64,000 nucleotides of DNA from Chaunax sp. Z400 (GCA_037577475.1 CM075193.1:5964685-6028684); one strand, 5' to 3'. Numbered from the stretch's first letter, positions 37,952 through 52,304 are shown. Notes: generated from the sequence alone by a model not told the origin. Made by a program: numbers and translations.

Positions 37952-38146
37952 CGTAGCGTTAACAGTGAGCTGGTACGCTGACGTTGTCTCATAGTCCAGG
38001 GCTCTGATGACTGTCACTGTGCCTCGGGCTCCGTCAATGGAGAAGAAGGGAGAAGGAGGCTGGAAGGAGAAGAGAACGCTGCCTCCTGTTCCCTGGTCTG
38101 GATCTGTGGCGTTCACCATGAACACTGACGTGCCCACCGGTGTGTT
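37952..38146 (-). CDS. cdh23: cdh23 exon: most of EC2
   Basis: Exon of 195 nt, 65 codons, phase 0. It starts NTPVGTSVFMVNATDPDQG after cttccag and ends YQLTVNAT before gtcggg. It holds the EC2 DxD motif NATDPDQG, the FSFQPPS segment, FFSIDGARGTVTVIRALDYE with the LDYE calcium motif, and two NAT sequons. It is very close to human CDH23 from NTPVG to VNAT as I recall it. EC2 and EC1 form the handshake with protocadherin-15 at the tip link. The PE that should precede NTPVG is in an upstream exon outside the window. A (GT)11 run replaces the pyrimidine tract of the acceptor. Confidence 0.97.
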
Positions 38147-38153
38147 CTGGAAG

Positions 38154-38175
38154 ACACACACACACACACACACAC
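38154..38175. repeat. (AC)11 microsatellite at a splice acceptor
   Basis: On the cdh23 transcript strand this is (GT)11, separated from the EC2 exon only by CTTCCAG. Confidence 0.97.
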
Positions 38176-38775
38176 CTTGGCATTGATTGCAGGCAGACAT
38201 GATTCAAGTGCATGTGATATTTAAACCTTTGAGAAATCATTTCCATTATGACAGTCATACAGAATTGTATTGGATGAATATTAAAGCCCCACAGTTGAAC
38301 TAGAGACTGCTCTCATGATGGTTTACACTGGAGCCTTATCTAGCTACACAGCCACAGAGGACAATTTAATTTAGTCATACTCTTTGAAACACAATGTCCT
38401 AGTTGCAACTATAAATTTGTATATTCTTCCCCTGCAGCTACTCAAAACCATGACTGCATATAACAAGTTATTTTTGGTCAAATGGGAAAAATAAAGGCAT
38501 GATTAACAAAGGGCAAGACCAAGCTTATTATTTACCACAGTAGATATGAAATGGAAAAGAGACCCAAAATATTAAAGCTTAAATATATGAGGTTTTGACA
38601 ATTAATATTGTAGAAAACAACTTTCCAGTACAAAGCTAAGCTGGAGTAAATGTCCTGATTGTGTTGGTGTCCTGAACAGACAATAATGCCACAATCCTTT
38701 TCCTTGTTAAACTGAGCTCCCACCACCAAAAACATGCAATATAGGTGAACTGGTTGTGAACTAAGTTGACCATAA

Positions 38776-38883
38776 GCATGAATGTGAGTGACTTTGTCTT
38801 TCTATGTGTGGCCCTGCGATGAACTGGCGTCTTGTCCAGGGTGAACCCCGCCTCCCGCCCAAAGTCAGCTGGGATAGGCTCCA
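38776..38883 (+). mobile_element. SINE/L2-like 3' tail fragment
   Basis: Contains gccctgcgatgaactggcg, cttgtccagggtgaaccccg and agctgggataggctcca, in the order I remember from the 3' part of the abundant tRNA-headed fish repeat whose 5' part lies at 6651-6838 on the other strand. The tail beyond the final cca is missing. Confidence 0.7.
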
Positions 38884-40562
38884 TAATTCACTCACATCAG
38901 CAGATCCTGGGAGGTTTGTAAGATTACAGTATCATGAACAGCAACATCGTAGATAATCAAGAACCTACAGTACTGTATGTATTTCATGTTTCTTTTACAG
39001 TTCTAAAAATACTGTCCCAATGACATTTCACATCGACAGTTTCAAAAAAGGCTGAGATGAATCCGTGGTGTTATCTCATTGCGTGGTGGGCTCCTACAAA
39101 TTTCAATTGAACCTCAACTGATAAGGGGATGAGAATAAATAATGACCTAAACTTTCATTTTGAGTTTTTCTCATCACTTCCTGAGCACAGAGACAACAGT
39201 GACCATTACCCAGCTGGCAGCAGAGTTTGAATTGGGTACGAAGACATATTTGTGCCATCTTAGACAAAATCCAACACTTGTCTGTTGTTGTCTGTCTCAC
39301 TTTGATTCTTCCTCTGATAAAGCAGATTTTACTCTCACCGTAGTGAAACTTCCACAGGGGATTTCCTTTTGTCAGAGAATATTTGTCACACCTTGTTGTC
39401 GTAAATATAAGCCTGGTCCGTCTGTGGCAAGAAATATCAAGCGGACCGAGAGGCTGCACGATTCCACATCAGAGTGTTTGTCATAGTCATCACCCAGAGC
39501 TGGAGAAAAGAGGTGGCTGTGTAAAGAAACAGTCCCCAGGTTGTCTCTGAGGAACATCCCCATTAAATGTAAATATATTTCAACCACCCCCCAAACCCCC
39601 GACACACACACACACACGCACGCACGCATGCACAAATGCAAATGCCTTCGGGACAGGAGGGAGGTGTACAAGGTATATTAAAAAGAAAGGAAGAAATACG
39701 TGCATATACCTCAATTGTCTCCCTCTCTGTGTCACTCACACACTCACCCCCCCCCACACACACACTCACACATAGCCCAGAGTGTGTGGCCTTGTTTACT
39801 GTAACACAGTAAGAGAGCAGTTCACCCCACAGTTTGCCTCCACTGGTGTCAGGGGAACGCTGAGGTGTATTTGTGTTTCTTTCTGTGTGTGTGTGGTTGT
39901 GTGTGCACACATACACTATAATATGTTGTGAGAATGCCTTAGCGTGTCAGAGTCCATACAAACAGTGTGTGTTTCAGTGTGAATGCTTTGGTTGGAACAT
40001 GTGCATGTTTGTGGGGTGAGACCATGTCTGTGGACATGTGTGTGTGCATGTATTAGCTCATATAGAGAAACGTGTGTGTGTGTGTGTCCACCAAAGTGCT
40101 TTCTGTACAGTTGTATCCTTGGAAGCTGTATGTAAACACATGATTAATGCACCTTAGATCTGTTTCCACTGCAGACAGCACTCTAAGGAGTAACCATTTT
40201 TTCACTTTTCCAACAGTTGAAGCTTGTCTTGGTGATGAGAAGCTGCATTTATTAACTTTCACACTGCCTATAGCCTACTGTAAAGTACAAACTAGGAACA
40301 TTTTCTTCTCCTTGGTTCCTGTTCATGATCATTCTTCTGTTGTTTGCTCGTTGGCTATTTGAAGATGGCTTAAAAAGGTAACTAACTGTATGATATTACA
40401 GACAGACAGAGGCGTGGAGCATGAATTCAATAGGTGGCCAATTCTGACTTTTTTTTTTTTTTTTTTAACTCTTTGGTGAGTTGGTTGGTTCCCCATATTC
40501 TGCTCTGAAGCTCAGCTGCAGCACTTAAAAGTGTAGCAGAAGCAAAATTCATCGATACGACG

Positions 40563-40606
40563 GTGGGTTAGTAAATCTGTGTGACGGAACAGATTTACTA
40601 ATCCAC
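40563..40606. repeat. Near-perfect hairpin, 17-bp arms, 10-nt loop
   Basis: gtgggttagtaaatctg (40563-40579) and cagatttactaatccac (40590-40606) pair over 17 positions with one G:U/A:C mismatch. No gene or terminator is near. It may be a transposon footprint. Confidence 0.8.
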
Positions 40607-40878
40607 TCCCCCACAACAATAACTGCGCTTCAATAAGCGTCTAAGCTGCATTACTCTGATAAATTTATTATGCTTGCCAAGTCGCCTGCTTACAAGAGAA
40701 CTGGAAACACCTGTCAAAGGTACCCCCACAGCCTGCAACATGACACTGGAGCACAGACACAAAGTACATCGATAAAAACTCAAACTTTGAGTAAATTAAT
40801 GAAATATTTTTGCTTGTGCTTGTTTGCATGGGTGTCTGCTTTGTCAATGAGGCAGTTTGACTGCTGTGCATTAGATGA

Positions 40879-40904
<26 letters not shown>
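40879..40904. repeat. (GT)13 microsatellite
   Basis: Dinucleotide run followed by a short gcgcgcgc stretch. Intronic. Confidence 0.9.
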
Positions 40905-40913
<9 letters not shown>

Positions 40914-43900
40914 AATGAGATCTGGATGTGTGAGAACAGTGATATGACATATCCTTTTCCTCCCCTTGATCATGCCAGGTTCTATCTCTCTTCACAGCAG
41001 CCTGCGAAACAATGACCCTTTAACAACGCCCATTGTCAAATGCCACAAGGTTCGGTGAATAAGACTACACACTCAAAACGGCAACACACATAAACACCAG
41101 TAGTGATCTCCCGTTGCTACTGTGTTCAACGCAGTTCAAGCAACAATTGTTCAAAACTTTGCTCTCAGCAGTGTAGCAGGTCTGGCTTTGTGCAGGTGAA
41201 CATCACAGTGTGACAATTACCAATTCACCTCATTCATACTAATTTTTTTTTGTTTTCCTTTATTGCACCTGGAAGGTTTTTGCGGTCCTAATGCTCTGTT
41301 TGCATAAGTGCATAAGTGCAAAAAACAATATAACAGCCTAAATAACAGTTGCCTTGTGATCATGGTTAATTTCTCTGCATTCCAATAGCCCAACACTACA
41401 GACAGCACTAGAACCCATCTTGTAATCCGTTCATTGCAGCTCACTCTGGAGCTTATCGTGAATAAAGAGCCAGGCATTTAGTCTCCTGCTTAGCCTTTTG
41501 CACTTCCACTGAGTCTCAATAGCCTTGCCTTCAAGCCATTGATTGGACTTGTGTGATGCCAGTTAAAAGTCAATGAGGGTGACAAGGCGCAAAATGTTAA
41601 TAAATCTCTGTTTTTATCATCGTATAAGACTGTCAAATTACTTCTTCATCAACAAGTCCCACAATAAACAAAGCCCAGCAAGGACCTGCAAGTCCAGAGG
41701 CTGTTTAAATGGGTACCACTGCAAACTGCTGAGGAGCACTGTACGTGTCACTACCTATTCCCTCATGTGCAAAAACCAATCGGTTAGCAATGGCTTCCTG
41801 CATATGTACTTTGACAGTGATTTGCAGCTTTTAAATAAAAGGGGGCTAGACCTTATGGGAGGCAGAATGTTAAGTGGTGAGGCAGTCTGAGAGGGATGAA
41901 GAGAGTTCCCTGCTGCGTCTTATCTGAAGTGCACTGTAGGAATTGCCCTCGTCTCCATTTGAGAGCTATGAGCTGTGGAGGGAGATGAGGAGGAGAGTAC
42001 ACAGAGAGATAGAGAGATTTAAAAGGAAGAGAATAGATACTGATTATTCAGACGTCTTTTAAATTTAATTTAAATTAATTCTCAATAACGCATTGACTAA
42101 ATACAACTTGTAACTACTTTACCCAAGTTCAGACCCTTGGCTTTTAACGGCCATCGATTTTTGCTGTTGACGATCCTCTTTTATTAGATCATTATTGAAA
42201 GCAAGGAAGAATGGGGGACACTTCAGGAATATCAAGGATGACATATGTATTAGCTGGAGTTGCTGCCAGTGTTGGTTCTAAAGGGTCATTCTTACTCGGT
42301 CTTGACATTTATTGTATTTCCTGTAGATAAGTGCCTGAAATCGGTCTTACTGTAGTTCTGGCACGCCTGATTTTTGCTTATTGCTTACCCCCACTTCCTG
42401 GACAGTTTAAGTATGCACCCTTAAACATCTACGCAGTAGACCTCACAAAGCAGTTGGATGTGTGAGATCACATGAGAACCATCGATCATATAACTGTATT
42501 CCTGTTTAAACACCTTGATAGATGAAGAGTGAGACAACAAAGATGAAAATGTTGTTCTTGATGATGAGGTGTCTTGTTCTGAATGCTGCTGCTTTTACTG
42601 CGCCACTAGCAGCTAGCTGTATTGTATTGTAGATGTCTGTAAGGCAAATCATTGTTTCATTGTTTTGAGGGTACACTGTGGACATGGAATGAAACTATCC
42701 ACTGAGTGTGCAGTGACGCACTATTGCTATGGCAAGTACAAATGATTTACATTTGGTATTCCTTCTCATTATCCAATTTAATCTGTAGTGTGACAGATAT
42801 ATTTTTTCCGTTGGTTTTATTGGAGTATATAAGGGATATTACATTTGAAGTGATTTGTATCACGAGCTACATAAATCAATATCAAATATACATTTATGTA
42901 CAAACTGTAAAATGCACTGTATGTTGAATGAAATGCATACTGAAATATATTTGAAATGGTATATAACGCCAATATATGCATATTAATATAAATAAATCCA
43001 AGACATGCGATGACCATGTCAGGTAACTGCTGAATCATGGTACTGGCACCATTGTGCTCCAGTTCAGGAGAAGAACTTGGAGAAGAAACAAAGACTGAAA
43101 GAAAGAGAGCGAGAGAAGAGAAGAAAAAGCGAGAGCATGAGAGATGATGAAAGTCATAGCCTGTCACTAACAGCCGGGAGACATCTCTAATAAAGTAGGG
43201 AGACCCTATTTTAACTGTGCCTCTGCTGTATAATGTGGTGGTGTTTGCACTGCTGTTTCTACTGTCTAATGCTTCTCTCCTGCGGGCCAAATTTCAGGTT
43301 CTTCATGACAGGCGAGAGTTTTTGGGACCCTGGAGATCCAAGGCCGGCCAGACCTCAGGACTGCTTGGCCCAGCTTCTCTCCAGGACCTTGGGGGATGAC
43401 AGAGCCTGAAATCCACTGAGGGCTAGAGCTTTAAGTGTAATGGATTCAAGTGGCTAAATGTCGGTTCTCTCTCCTCTAGTGAGTCCTTGAGGGAGTAGTC
43501 AAAGTGAGCAACGCAGGTCTTTCCAACAACAACTTAGTTTAAGTCATTTATACATCAACCTAGGGACTGAAGAACTGAAGCCAGATTTCAGTGTAAAAGG
43601 CAAATTATGCTCTTCAGGTGCACAACATAAAAGCCCCAAATTAGTGCATGATTTGTTCCAAAAAAAACCCCAACTATGCAAATCACCGAAAAACAACTTG
43701 TGTAATGGAGACGTAAGTACAGGGTTAGGGTTACAGCGCCATTAAAGCCATGGTGAGGAAACAGCAGGATATTGACAACAGGATGCTTTTGCATTCGACA
43801 TAATATTCTTCTTCAAAAGAACATTATCAGCATGAATGTTATGAATAGAAAGAAATCATAAACATCTTGCAAAGGTAGCATATGACTGTTTCTGTTTCCT

Positions 43901-46900
43901 CTTTTCCCTAAGGAAAAGTAGATTGGCCTCCATCAGATATGGAATTCATGCCATAATGGCTGCTTTTATTTATTTATTTTACAGTGTAAAGGATAAAACT
44001 GCTCCATCACTGCTTGTTAATATTCTCACATTCATCTGCTAAGAACATACTGGATGCATTAATTACAATTAGAACTTTCTTACAGTGGTATTCATAACAA
44101 CAAAGACAATACATTGATTCTGTGCTCAGCAAATCCTTCAACCTGAAACTAATTTGTCAACAGATCGTTGATAATTAGCAAAAGATGCTAAATACTGAAA
44201 TGTGTATTGATCGGTTAGTGTACTGAACTTTTTTGTAAAGGTATGTTGGATCAAATCTAACTTACAAATATGAGGACACTAAACCTGAATGAACCACACT
44301 CATCCATCACACAACAGCGTCTGTTTATGTGTATGTAAAGAAGAAAAAAGTGAAGCAATAAAGTGAAAAACTCTCCGAGGACCTTTAGGGACCAAAACTC
44401 CCACTACATTCTGCCCTGGTCCCTGTTGATACACTAAGTAATGCCAGTCTTTGCCATTCTAATTCAGGCATTTTAAGTCAAGTCAACCTTTTGTTCTACC
44501 TGGTAAGTTCAAACCCCGACTTTTGAAACAATGTTCTGCATTTATATTGTCAGAAATGTTGAAGACATGATGATTTGCAGGGGCAGTGCAGAGGCTGTTG
44601 CCCCCTGCTTCTCACAGCTCTTTAGTCCCAGCTGTTCATTACAATAGAGCCATGATTACACCTACACAGTTAGCAAAGTTCTCAGTTTCCCCCTGGCTGT
44701 CTGCTCTCCGCTTCCAACCCAGCAGGCATGTGATTGTGCCAGCCCTGCACACCCTTTCATTGGGTTTTTCACCGCCTGCCTCTCACAACTTCTGTGCCAC
44801 ACCTTGTCACACTGCCACTGGCATTATTCTGACCTAGTAATTACCCTAAAACCAGAGGATATGTCCATCCAGCTTGCAAAAGAGGAAAGTTCAACTCTCC
44901 CAAAAAATTGCCATCCAATTCTTGCAGTTCAAGATCATACTTTTCTGTCTTTAATTTTACTTGGTCGGGTGGAGGCAGCATTCATTGTCCGAAGCACAGC
45001 GGTGGACCATTCAGGAAACAAACGGTTTCTTACATTGGATAAATGGGGTAAAATAGTTATAGTAAGTTCTGGCTTGAGCCAGACTACAAGTTGTTTTTTT
45101 TAATGGAAATTTTAAGTATTTAGTCTACTAAAATGGGACTGAAGGTCCATCTTACTTTGCAGCCCGTAGTACCACAATCTTAAGTGATTAAAACATCGAG
45201 CCATATATGAATGAGTCAGTGAAAGATTTTAGTTCTTAAATGTCACCTTGCAGCCTTTTTTTTTACCAGTTCAATGCCCTAATGTAAAGTAAATGTTTCT
45301 CAAACTCAGAGTCATCAAATGATGCTCTGATCAGCCACAGTTCCCTACTCTTAAATAAATCTCAACATGACCTAAAAGCAGCCATATTCCTATGCACAGC
45401 AGAGGTGCCCCTGGTTTTCCACCCATCTTGGAGTGTTGTTACATGCTACAACCCACCAGTTTAAGCAGGGACTTGCATTGATCATTTGAAAAGAAAAGCG
45501 TGGATTATAAGTAAAACACAGGCTAAAGTATAAACAGGTCAGGTCAGGGCACTGGTAATGATTTCACAGTGTGCAGCTTTGGCAGAGATGCTGAAGCAGG
45601 TGAATTGCGAGAACTCTTAAATTAATCATAGAGGTGACACACAAAGCTATATTTCACATTTGAAATTAGCTCATCAATAATTCACCGGTATTGAAACAAG
45701 ACTAAGTGTCCTTCATTTGAAAGGCTTCAACAGTAAATTGGGAATTTTTTACGAAATGATTTATACTCCATTGAAAAGGAGGCTAAACCTCACTTTAGGT
45801 GTTCAGCAGTTTCTCAAAAGAAATGCATACAATGCATGTAGGATTTGTGCACTGTGCATATACATTTTATTTTAATCTTATATCTATATTTTAATTGCAT
45901 AATCGAATATATTCTTGCAATGAGTGCTTTAGGACATGCCAGAGTTGACAGATGTGTCACATTAGTTTTTTGGGGGTTTTTTTGGTTGTTCTTACCAATC
46001 GTGGCAAACAGATGGTAGAAATCCACTAAAATGAATGCAATTTAAAAATATCTGAGCCTAAGAACTATGTAACATCGCAATCTTAGTAACACTTAGACAG
46101 TTGAATCAGTAAAATCAGCTTGTGGATTAATGTACAGACACCTGATGGAACAGATGTATCCATAGTAAAATGTGCCCTCAGGCCCGAGCGAGGCAGTGAC
46201 AACATTGGATCATATGTTATAGCAATAACATCCACAAACCAATGAAAAAGGCTAACCATAAAAAGGATATCCATCATTTCAATTCCTCTCATGGTAATAG
46301 TTGTGACAGGGGTTACTGTAAAGCCAATGCTCTCCCAGTGGCACAAAGCAGCAGTCCTCAGTATGTATGTGAGATATGGACACTGTGCTAGGGGCTAAGA
46401 TGGAGGTATGAAATCCGCCCTATAAATATCTTTAATCTTAGCAGTCCCGGTGGTAAAGTCTACGTGGCTGATGGCATCATTGCAGCCTGAGGGTTCAGCG
46501 GTTTGAGATGAGAGACAGACGGCCTGAGTGACAACATCCGTTGATAGGTGTGCCTATTAGTAGTTTTACTCCATTACCAGGAATGATGTTTTCTTGGAGG
46601 ACAGATTACTCTGAAACTAAGGGATGACAGCCGAGCAAGCACACCTCATTGAATTTGCAATGATAATCCAGTTGTCTATGTAAGGATGGGACTCGTCCGG
46701 TTAATTGTGGAAATGAAATGTGCACATAATAAAATCCCTTTTGGACAGCTAGTAAACATGATGCTGCAAGAAAATTGAGCTAATTGAGGTCTATTGATGG
46801 ACCTTTAAGCCAAGATAGAACTTTAAAATATTCTCAAGTGTAGCCTCATAACAGTGTAATTTGAGAAGAAGTGTACTGCAGGGAAAAAGTGTAAAGCTAT

Positions 46901-49671
46901 GCAAAAAGTTTGATGGATCCACTTGAAAGACGCTAAATTCAAGCTGAGTTTTTGAGCTGTTGCTGCATCTCTGTCTTTGTCTGAGACAGCCGTGGAAAAA
47001 GCTAATTCAGTGGCGCTGCAGTGGCCATCAGCCACAAAAAGCCACCCAGTTCTCCACACACCAATTTTGCTTTCCTCTTCCTTCCCTCGTCTCAGGGTAC
47101 CTGTGGTGATGGCAACAAGGCAGTGAGGAATAAGAAAACCTGATCTTAAATTAAATGCAAGCGTTACGCCCTCTGTTCCTAATCTGTCTGTGTTTTATCC
47201 TGCAAACTGTAGCTCTTTATGTAGGAATATGATTGGTCTTGTCAGAAAATCAATTGCTCCACTGACTGGATTGGTAATACTGTTTGTATCCACTTCCCTC
47301 ACGCAGCAGCCATTCATTTTCTTCTTCACTCTCCTATCAGCGGCTAGCCTTCCCCTGTCTTTACTTGACCTCTTGTGCCCAATGAATTTCTTCTAAACTG
47401 GTCAGGAACACATAATACAACACATAATATGGAGTAAGTCTTTGTGTGCTGTAAGAAAACTGATGGTGAAAAATGCCTCACATTATAAACTCATTCTGCT
47501 GCACCTCGCTATCGCACTCTTTCCCTTTCTGTCCCTTCTTTGGCCTGGCTGAGCGATGGGCGATTTTCTAGAGAAGCACTCAGCTGAACAAAATTATTCC
47601 ACACCAACAGACGGCAAGAGGAGCCACTTTTGAAAGGGAAGAGCAGCCTATGAATTTGTGTCTGAGTGTGTGTGTGTTTGTAGGAGTGCATGTATTCAAT
47701 ATGTGATGTTTTTCTTTTGATATTTTGTCCGGTTCTCACTTCTTTCATGGCCTTAATGCTTGGAATTTGAGTTAATACCTTTAGAATTACTCACGTTACA
47801 GCTGAAATTTAGGATATAGTAAAATCTGGTTTATAGTTAAAAAGTAAGTAAGTAAGTAAAAGTAAGTGGTAGAAAAAAAAAGGGAATAAATAAAACCGAT
47901 GGAGGATCCTCATAAGGAGACGTACAAGGATGTGTGTATGTGTTTGTCAGTATAGACTGGGCATTTTATCAGTGGAGAAAAGAAACAATTAGCACCCATA
48001 ACTCCTGACCAGATGATCTCTCCAACGTGCCTCACCCCAACCTCCCTGTCAGCACCCATGGCTGACTGCTTCTAAATATTCTCCACCTTTTGTATATAGG
48101 ATAGATAGGAAAGACAACAGGAAAAAACAGTCTGTTTTGCTGGGTTGCTTTAGAATTTATAGTTTATTTACTACAATATCTATATTTGAATCATTGCAGT
48201 CTCCCAGAAGATTGTTGGTTTTGGTGATACTGAGCTTCAGGTGATTGTTGTTGCACCATGTGATGAAGCTCTCCATCAGTCCTCTGTATAAACAGCCTCT
48301 GAGAGAAGAAAGTGTTTCTCACTACAATATATTCACTGAATCACACATAAGATAGTGCTAACATCTGTTTCACGCTGAACAGACTTTATTGAACTCCTTC
48401 AAAGTCTTCACTATATATTGTGTGATTACATTATATCTGGACAGACATGGATGTAAACTGTAACTTGACTGGTCGGCTGAACACAGAACTGCAGGGCAGC
48501 ATTTCCAGTTTTAAAATTGATTAAAGATCTTATTAGCGAAGCTCAGTGTAACAGATCATTTAGGTGTCAGCTTCTCATTTTTAGCCAGGGCTGATCGTCA
48601 TTAAAATGAAAAACAGCAGGTCATCTGATCAGATCACATCAGCTGTTGAGACGTCAAATCCAAGTCTAACTTAACGACACTCCAAAATGAAAGTTTGCTG
48701 CTCTCTGCAAGGAGGATTTGTCCTCCTACGAATTGAATTCCTCCCAACAGTTGGGTTTGGGTTAGGTTTTGGTTTGGTGTCATGAGGATAATTGGTTAAG
48801 GTAAGTCAAGCTGGCAGCGCCACACCACTGCTGGGGTCAGAAGATCCCAGCTGTATTTCATTTTTTAACCCTAACCCTAAACGTCAATAAATTAAACAGA
48901 AGAAATTTTAGTTGTGATCGAGGACCTTTGACTGTGGCCCACCTTGCCCCAAACATGAGACGGTTATGGCTTCTTCTGTTCAGTATACAGGTATACTGTG
49001 TATATGTGAACACACAGTAGAGGTATACTATACATGGCCTTATCATGTATTTACATAAACCAAAGATAAGAGGCAGTAAAGGGTAAATGATAACAAAAGT
49101 TGTTTCCTTTTCCTCCGACAGAATATCTTGTTCTCATACATATTTTACATATTCACAATTTTTCCTATTTTCATGTTCTTCTCTCTCTCTCTTTTTTTTT
49201 TTTTTTTTTAGAAGTCTTTTTTTTTCAAGTAGAATTGAATGCAAATTAGAGTAGAGCTGATTATCATATAAACGGGTAGTGCCGAGAGGGCCAAGACACT
49301 CTTACTTTATTTATTTATTTTGTCATATTTTTCACATTTCCCCATAAAACTCTGACTTTAATCAGTCCACACTCTCTTTTAAAGACGTAAGGGAGTCAGG
49401 GACCAGTTGAAGCAATATGTGTTTGTGTGTGTGTGTCTATATGAGGCTTATGTAACTGAGGGCAGAGCAACAGGCAAACAGATCAGGCTGTACATCCAAC
49501 TACCTATGCTGCTTCATCAACATCAGCTACGGTATTGATGTAGATTGTTCACTTAGCCGGGTTAGCTACTGCTGCTACATATTCATTATTAGTATTATTT
49601 CATATCAATTTCAAGCTTGCATTTATTTTTTATTCTGGTTTTTCTGTTCTGTCGTTAGTTAAGCTCTTTGT

Positions 49672-49742
49672 TGTGAAGCACTTTGAGCTACACTGCATGT
49701 ATGAAAGGTGCAAAACAAATTAAGTTTTTTATTAATTATTAT
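49672..49742 (+). mobile_element. Possible non-LTR retroelement 3' end
   Basis: The stretch gtgaagcactttgagctaca followed by gtatgaaaggtgcaaaacaa and an ATT-rich tail resembles the 3' end of several fish LINE/SINE families, which I remember as agcactttgagctgc...ggtgctatacaaataaa. Only the end is recognisable. Confidence 0.45.
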
Positions 49743-52304
49743 ATTTTACCATATTTACTGATAGCAGTCACCTGTAAAGGTACACATCTAAAAGTCCCTA
49801 ATACAATACTAAAATACTGTAACCTCATGTAGCTTTGGAGAGGCTTTTTATTCTAGCTAGATTATGCTTGCAGTCACTCCTCAGTACAAGTGGTGTGATT
49901 TGAATTTGCTGGGAGTGAGGGGCTCATCGTTCAGGCAATTGTCCAGAACTGACATAGATGGGAGAGAAGAGGTGAAGTAGCACAAAGCGATTTAAATAAA
50001 GATGAATTACAAAGACAGAGTGTCACACAAAAAAATCTACATAATTGAAAAGTTAGTTCTAAAAGGGCAGTTGATGCCAATAATAATAATAAAAAACATT
50101 ATGTGTCTATTAATCTGTGAAAGGTTCAAATTTCAGTTGAAACAAGTCACTGCAGCCGAGGCAACTTATCTAGTATGCAAAAAAAAAAAAACCCGACCAC
50201 ACTGTCAAAAATACTCCTGAACAAATCATGCACTCTAACTACTTTATATATTTCTGTGTTTCATCTGCACCAATGCATCGTATTCATAAGATCATCATGT
50301 GGTTGTAGCCCGGATGTCCTGTGTTTGCATCTTTGTGCCAAAGTATTGTCCAGCTAGTCTAATAAATACTTTATCTAAATTAACGAGCAGTGATTCTCCC
50401 GACACGTAAAGAAACATTTCATGCTTTAATATTCAAAATCCACACATCTAGAAACAATTTTCAACTGGACCAGAAGGTGAAATCATGATCTGAGAAGGAA
50501 CTGTTGACTAATGTGTCAGACATGAATCTAGAGGAGTAATAAGTACGATGTTTGCCACCTCACTCAAATGAAGTACACTCACCTCAAACTTGTACTTGAG
50601 TAAACGTACTTATTAGACTTCACCATTGGGTTGAACAAATAGATTTTGGCAGATGTACCACTTGAAACATCAAGGCTTTCCTGTCCTTCGAACAATTTGT
50701 TGAGGACAGAGTCCAGACTGCACAGATCTCTAAAGACACTATATTGCTCCGTGCTTTTCCCTATTAGAGCTCTAACCTTGGAGTTCAGGGGTTATTTGAG
50801 ACCATCAGTTTGAGGTCTGTATGTGGAGGTTACAGGATGTCTCCATGTCTTGGTGTTCTGGTCTCTCTGGTCTTAGAATCTGACAGAAGGGCCTTTTTCT
50901 TTTCATGTAATTATTTGCTCTGACATTGTGTTCATATTTGTTGTTTGTTTTGGGAATTTGGGGGATTTTTCTGTATATGCAAATGTGTATTGACTGACAT
51001 ACCCATCTCATCAACACAGAGGCTCAGTAGATGCTCGGGTCAGTTAACTTTATGTTCCTATTTATTTCTACCAACTATCTAGCAGTGTTGATTTTATCCA
51101 CTCTTGTCGCAATTTTTGTAGCCATTTTTCTGTCACCATTTCATCCCCAGAAAGACATTCTTAATCCCACTAAGAGCTCCAGATCTTTTTGAAAAAAAGG
51201 ACTGAAGATGTGGGAAGTGGTTTCGTCTGGAACTAGTTGCACCTTAAACTTTAAAGTAATGCACATTAGCTTATCAGGGAATCAGGACTGAGTGTTGTTA
51301 ATACAGTCATGTGTTGGCCCAGTGGGAAACTGTTGTTCAGCCAGAGTGTTATTTCCCTTATGTCTCAGTTTTTCTTGCTGGGATTCCATGTTTATCTTTA
51401 TTCTCTCTTTAATTCAAATAGTTGAAAAAAAAATGTCACTTCTTTATGCATCTTCAGTGCCAAGTGTTTGGGAGGTGATGACCAAGAGAGACTGTCCTTC
51501 ATCCAGCACCAGGGCCATTTCATATCTGCAACATCACACAAGACTCAATGTAGTCTGTTGTTGTTCAGTAGATACTCTGGTCTCTTTCTCTCACTGCCTC
51601 TGTACTCTCTTCTTATATCCCCGTTTGCTTGTTTTAAAGCCTTTTGTGTGTTTTCTCTTCATTATGAACTCTGTGCCCCTGAATCTCTCCGTTCTGCAGT
51701 CTGGTCCTATAGGTACACTACACTCAATATCAACATCTCCTTTTATCTATAGCCTGGAGCATGGGGTGTCATGAGGGCAGATGTGGCTCTACTTCTATGG
51801 GTCTTAATGTCTCAGGTGTCTCTCTGCAGACACAACAAAAGAAATATACATGTTTCCCATCCAATACATAATTCACAGACTTCGAGCAATTTCAGATACA
51901 TCTGAGAAGATATAACCAGACTGCCTTTCTGCTGCACAATGACCCCAGCTCCCTATTTCCCATTTATTATTCCAGTGCTATGAGAATGCCAGTAGTCACA
52001 AACAGTATGTGCAAGTATAAATGTGGTTAAGCTCAACAGTCCGCATTGTCAAGCTCAGAAGAAGGTCTTCCATGTTTATTGAGGCCACTGTAGGGTAAGA
52101 CGAGGAATATTCAGTTGGTTACAATCTGTAACATCACCGCTAGAAGCCACTAAATCCTACACATTTAGCTAGTGAGCATTTAGTTAAAGAGCCTCCCTGT
52201 GTTGGTAAACGGAAGGGTTGGTTATATGCTGGGGTGAGTGTACAGTACATTAGTGGGTGTCGCAAGCATTTACGATGAGAAATGCTGAATTTTCAGGTAG
52301 ACTG

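Noticed and set aside
42817..43290. 157-codon minus-strand open frame
   Set aside because: Switches between Arg/Ser-rich and hydrophobic AT-rich stretches with no domain. Not supported.
43217..43399. 60-codon plus-strand frame with a signal-peptide-like hydrophobic start
   Set aside because: The frame begins with GTG, not ATG, and has no Kozak context, homology or splice structure. Not a credible vertebrate gene.
48866..48880. Telomere-like aaccctaaccctaaa, and gggttagggtta near 43723
   Set aside because: Only about two units each. Too short to be an interstitial telomere tract, and expected by chance.
50577..50620. Possible exon end KYKFE before gtgagtgt on the minus strand
   Set aside because: The donor-like site lacks an upstream coding match to EC1. 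The surrounding gtacttgagtaaacgtac wording resembles a dispersed fish repeat.
51292..51774. 160-codon plus-strand open frame, Cys/Ser/Leu-rich
   Set aside because: No recognisable domain or homology and no supporting exon pattern. Treated as chance.
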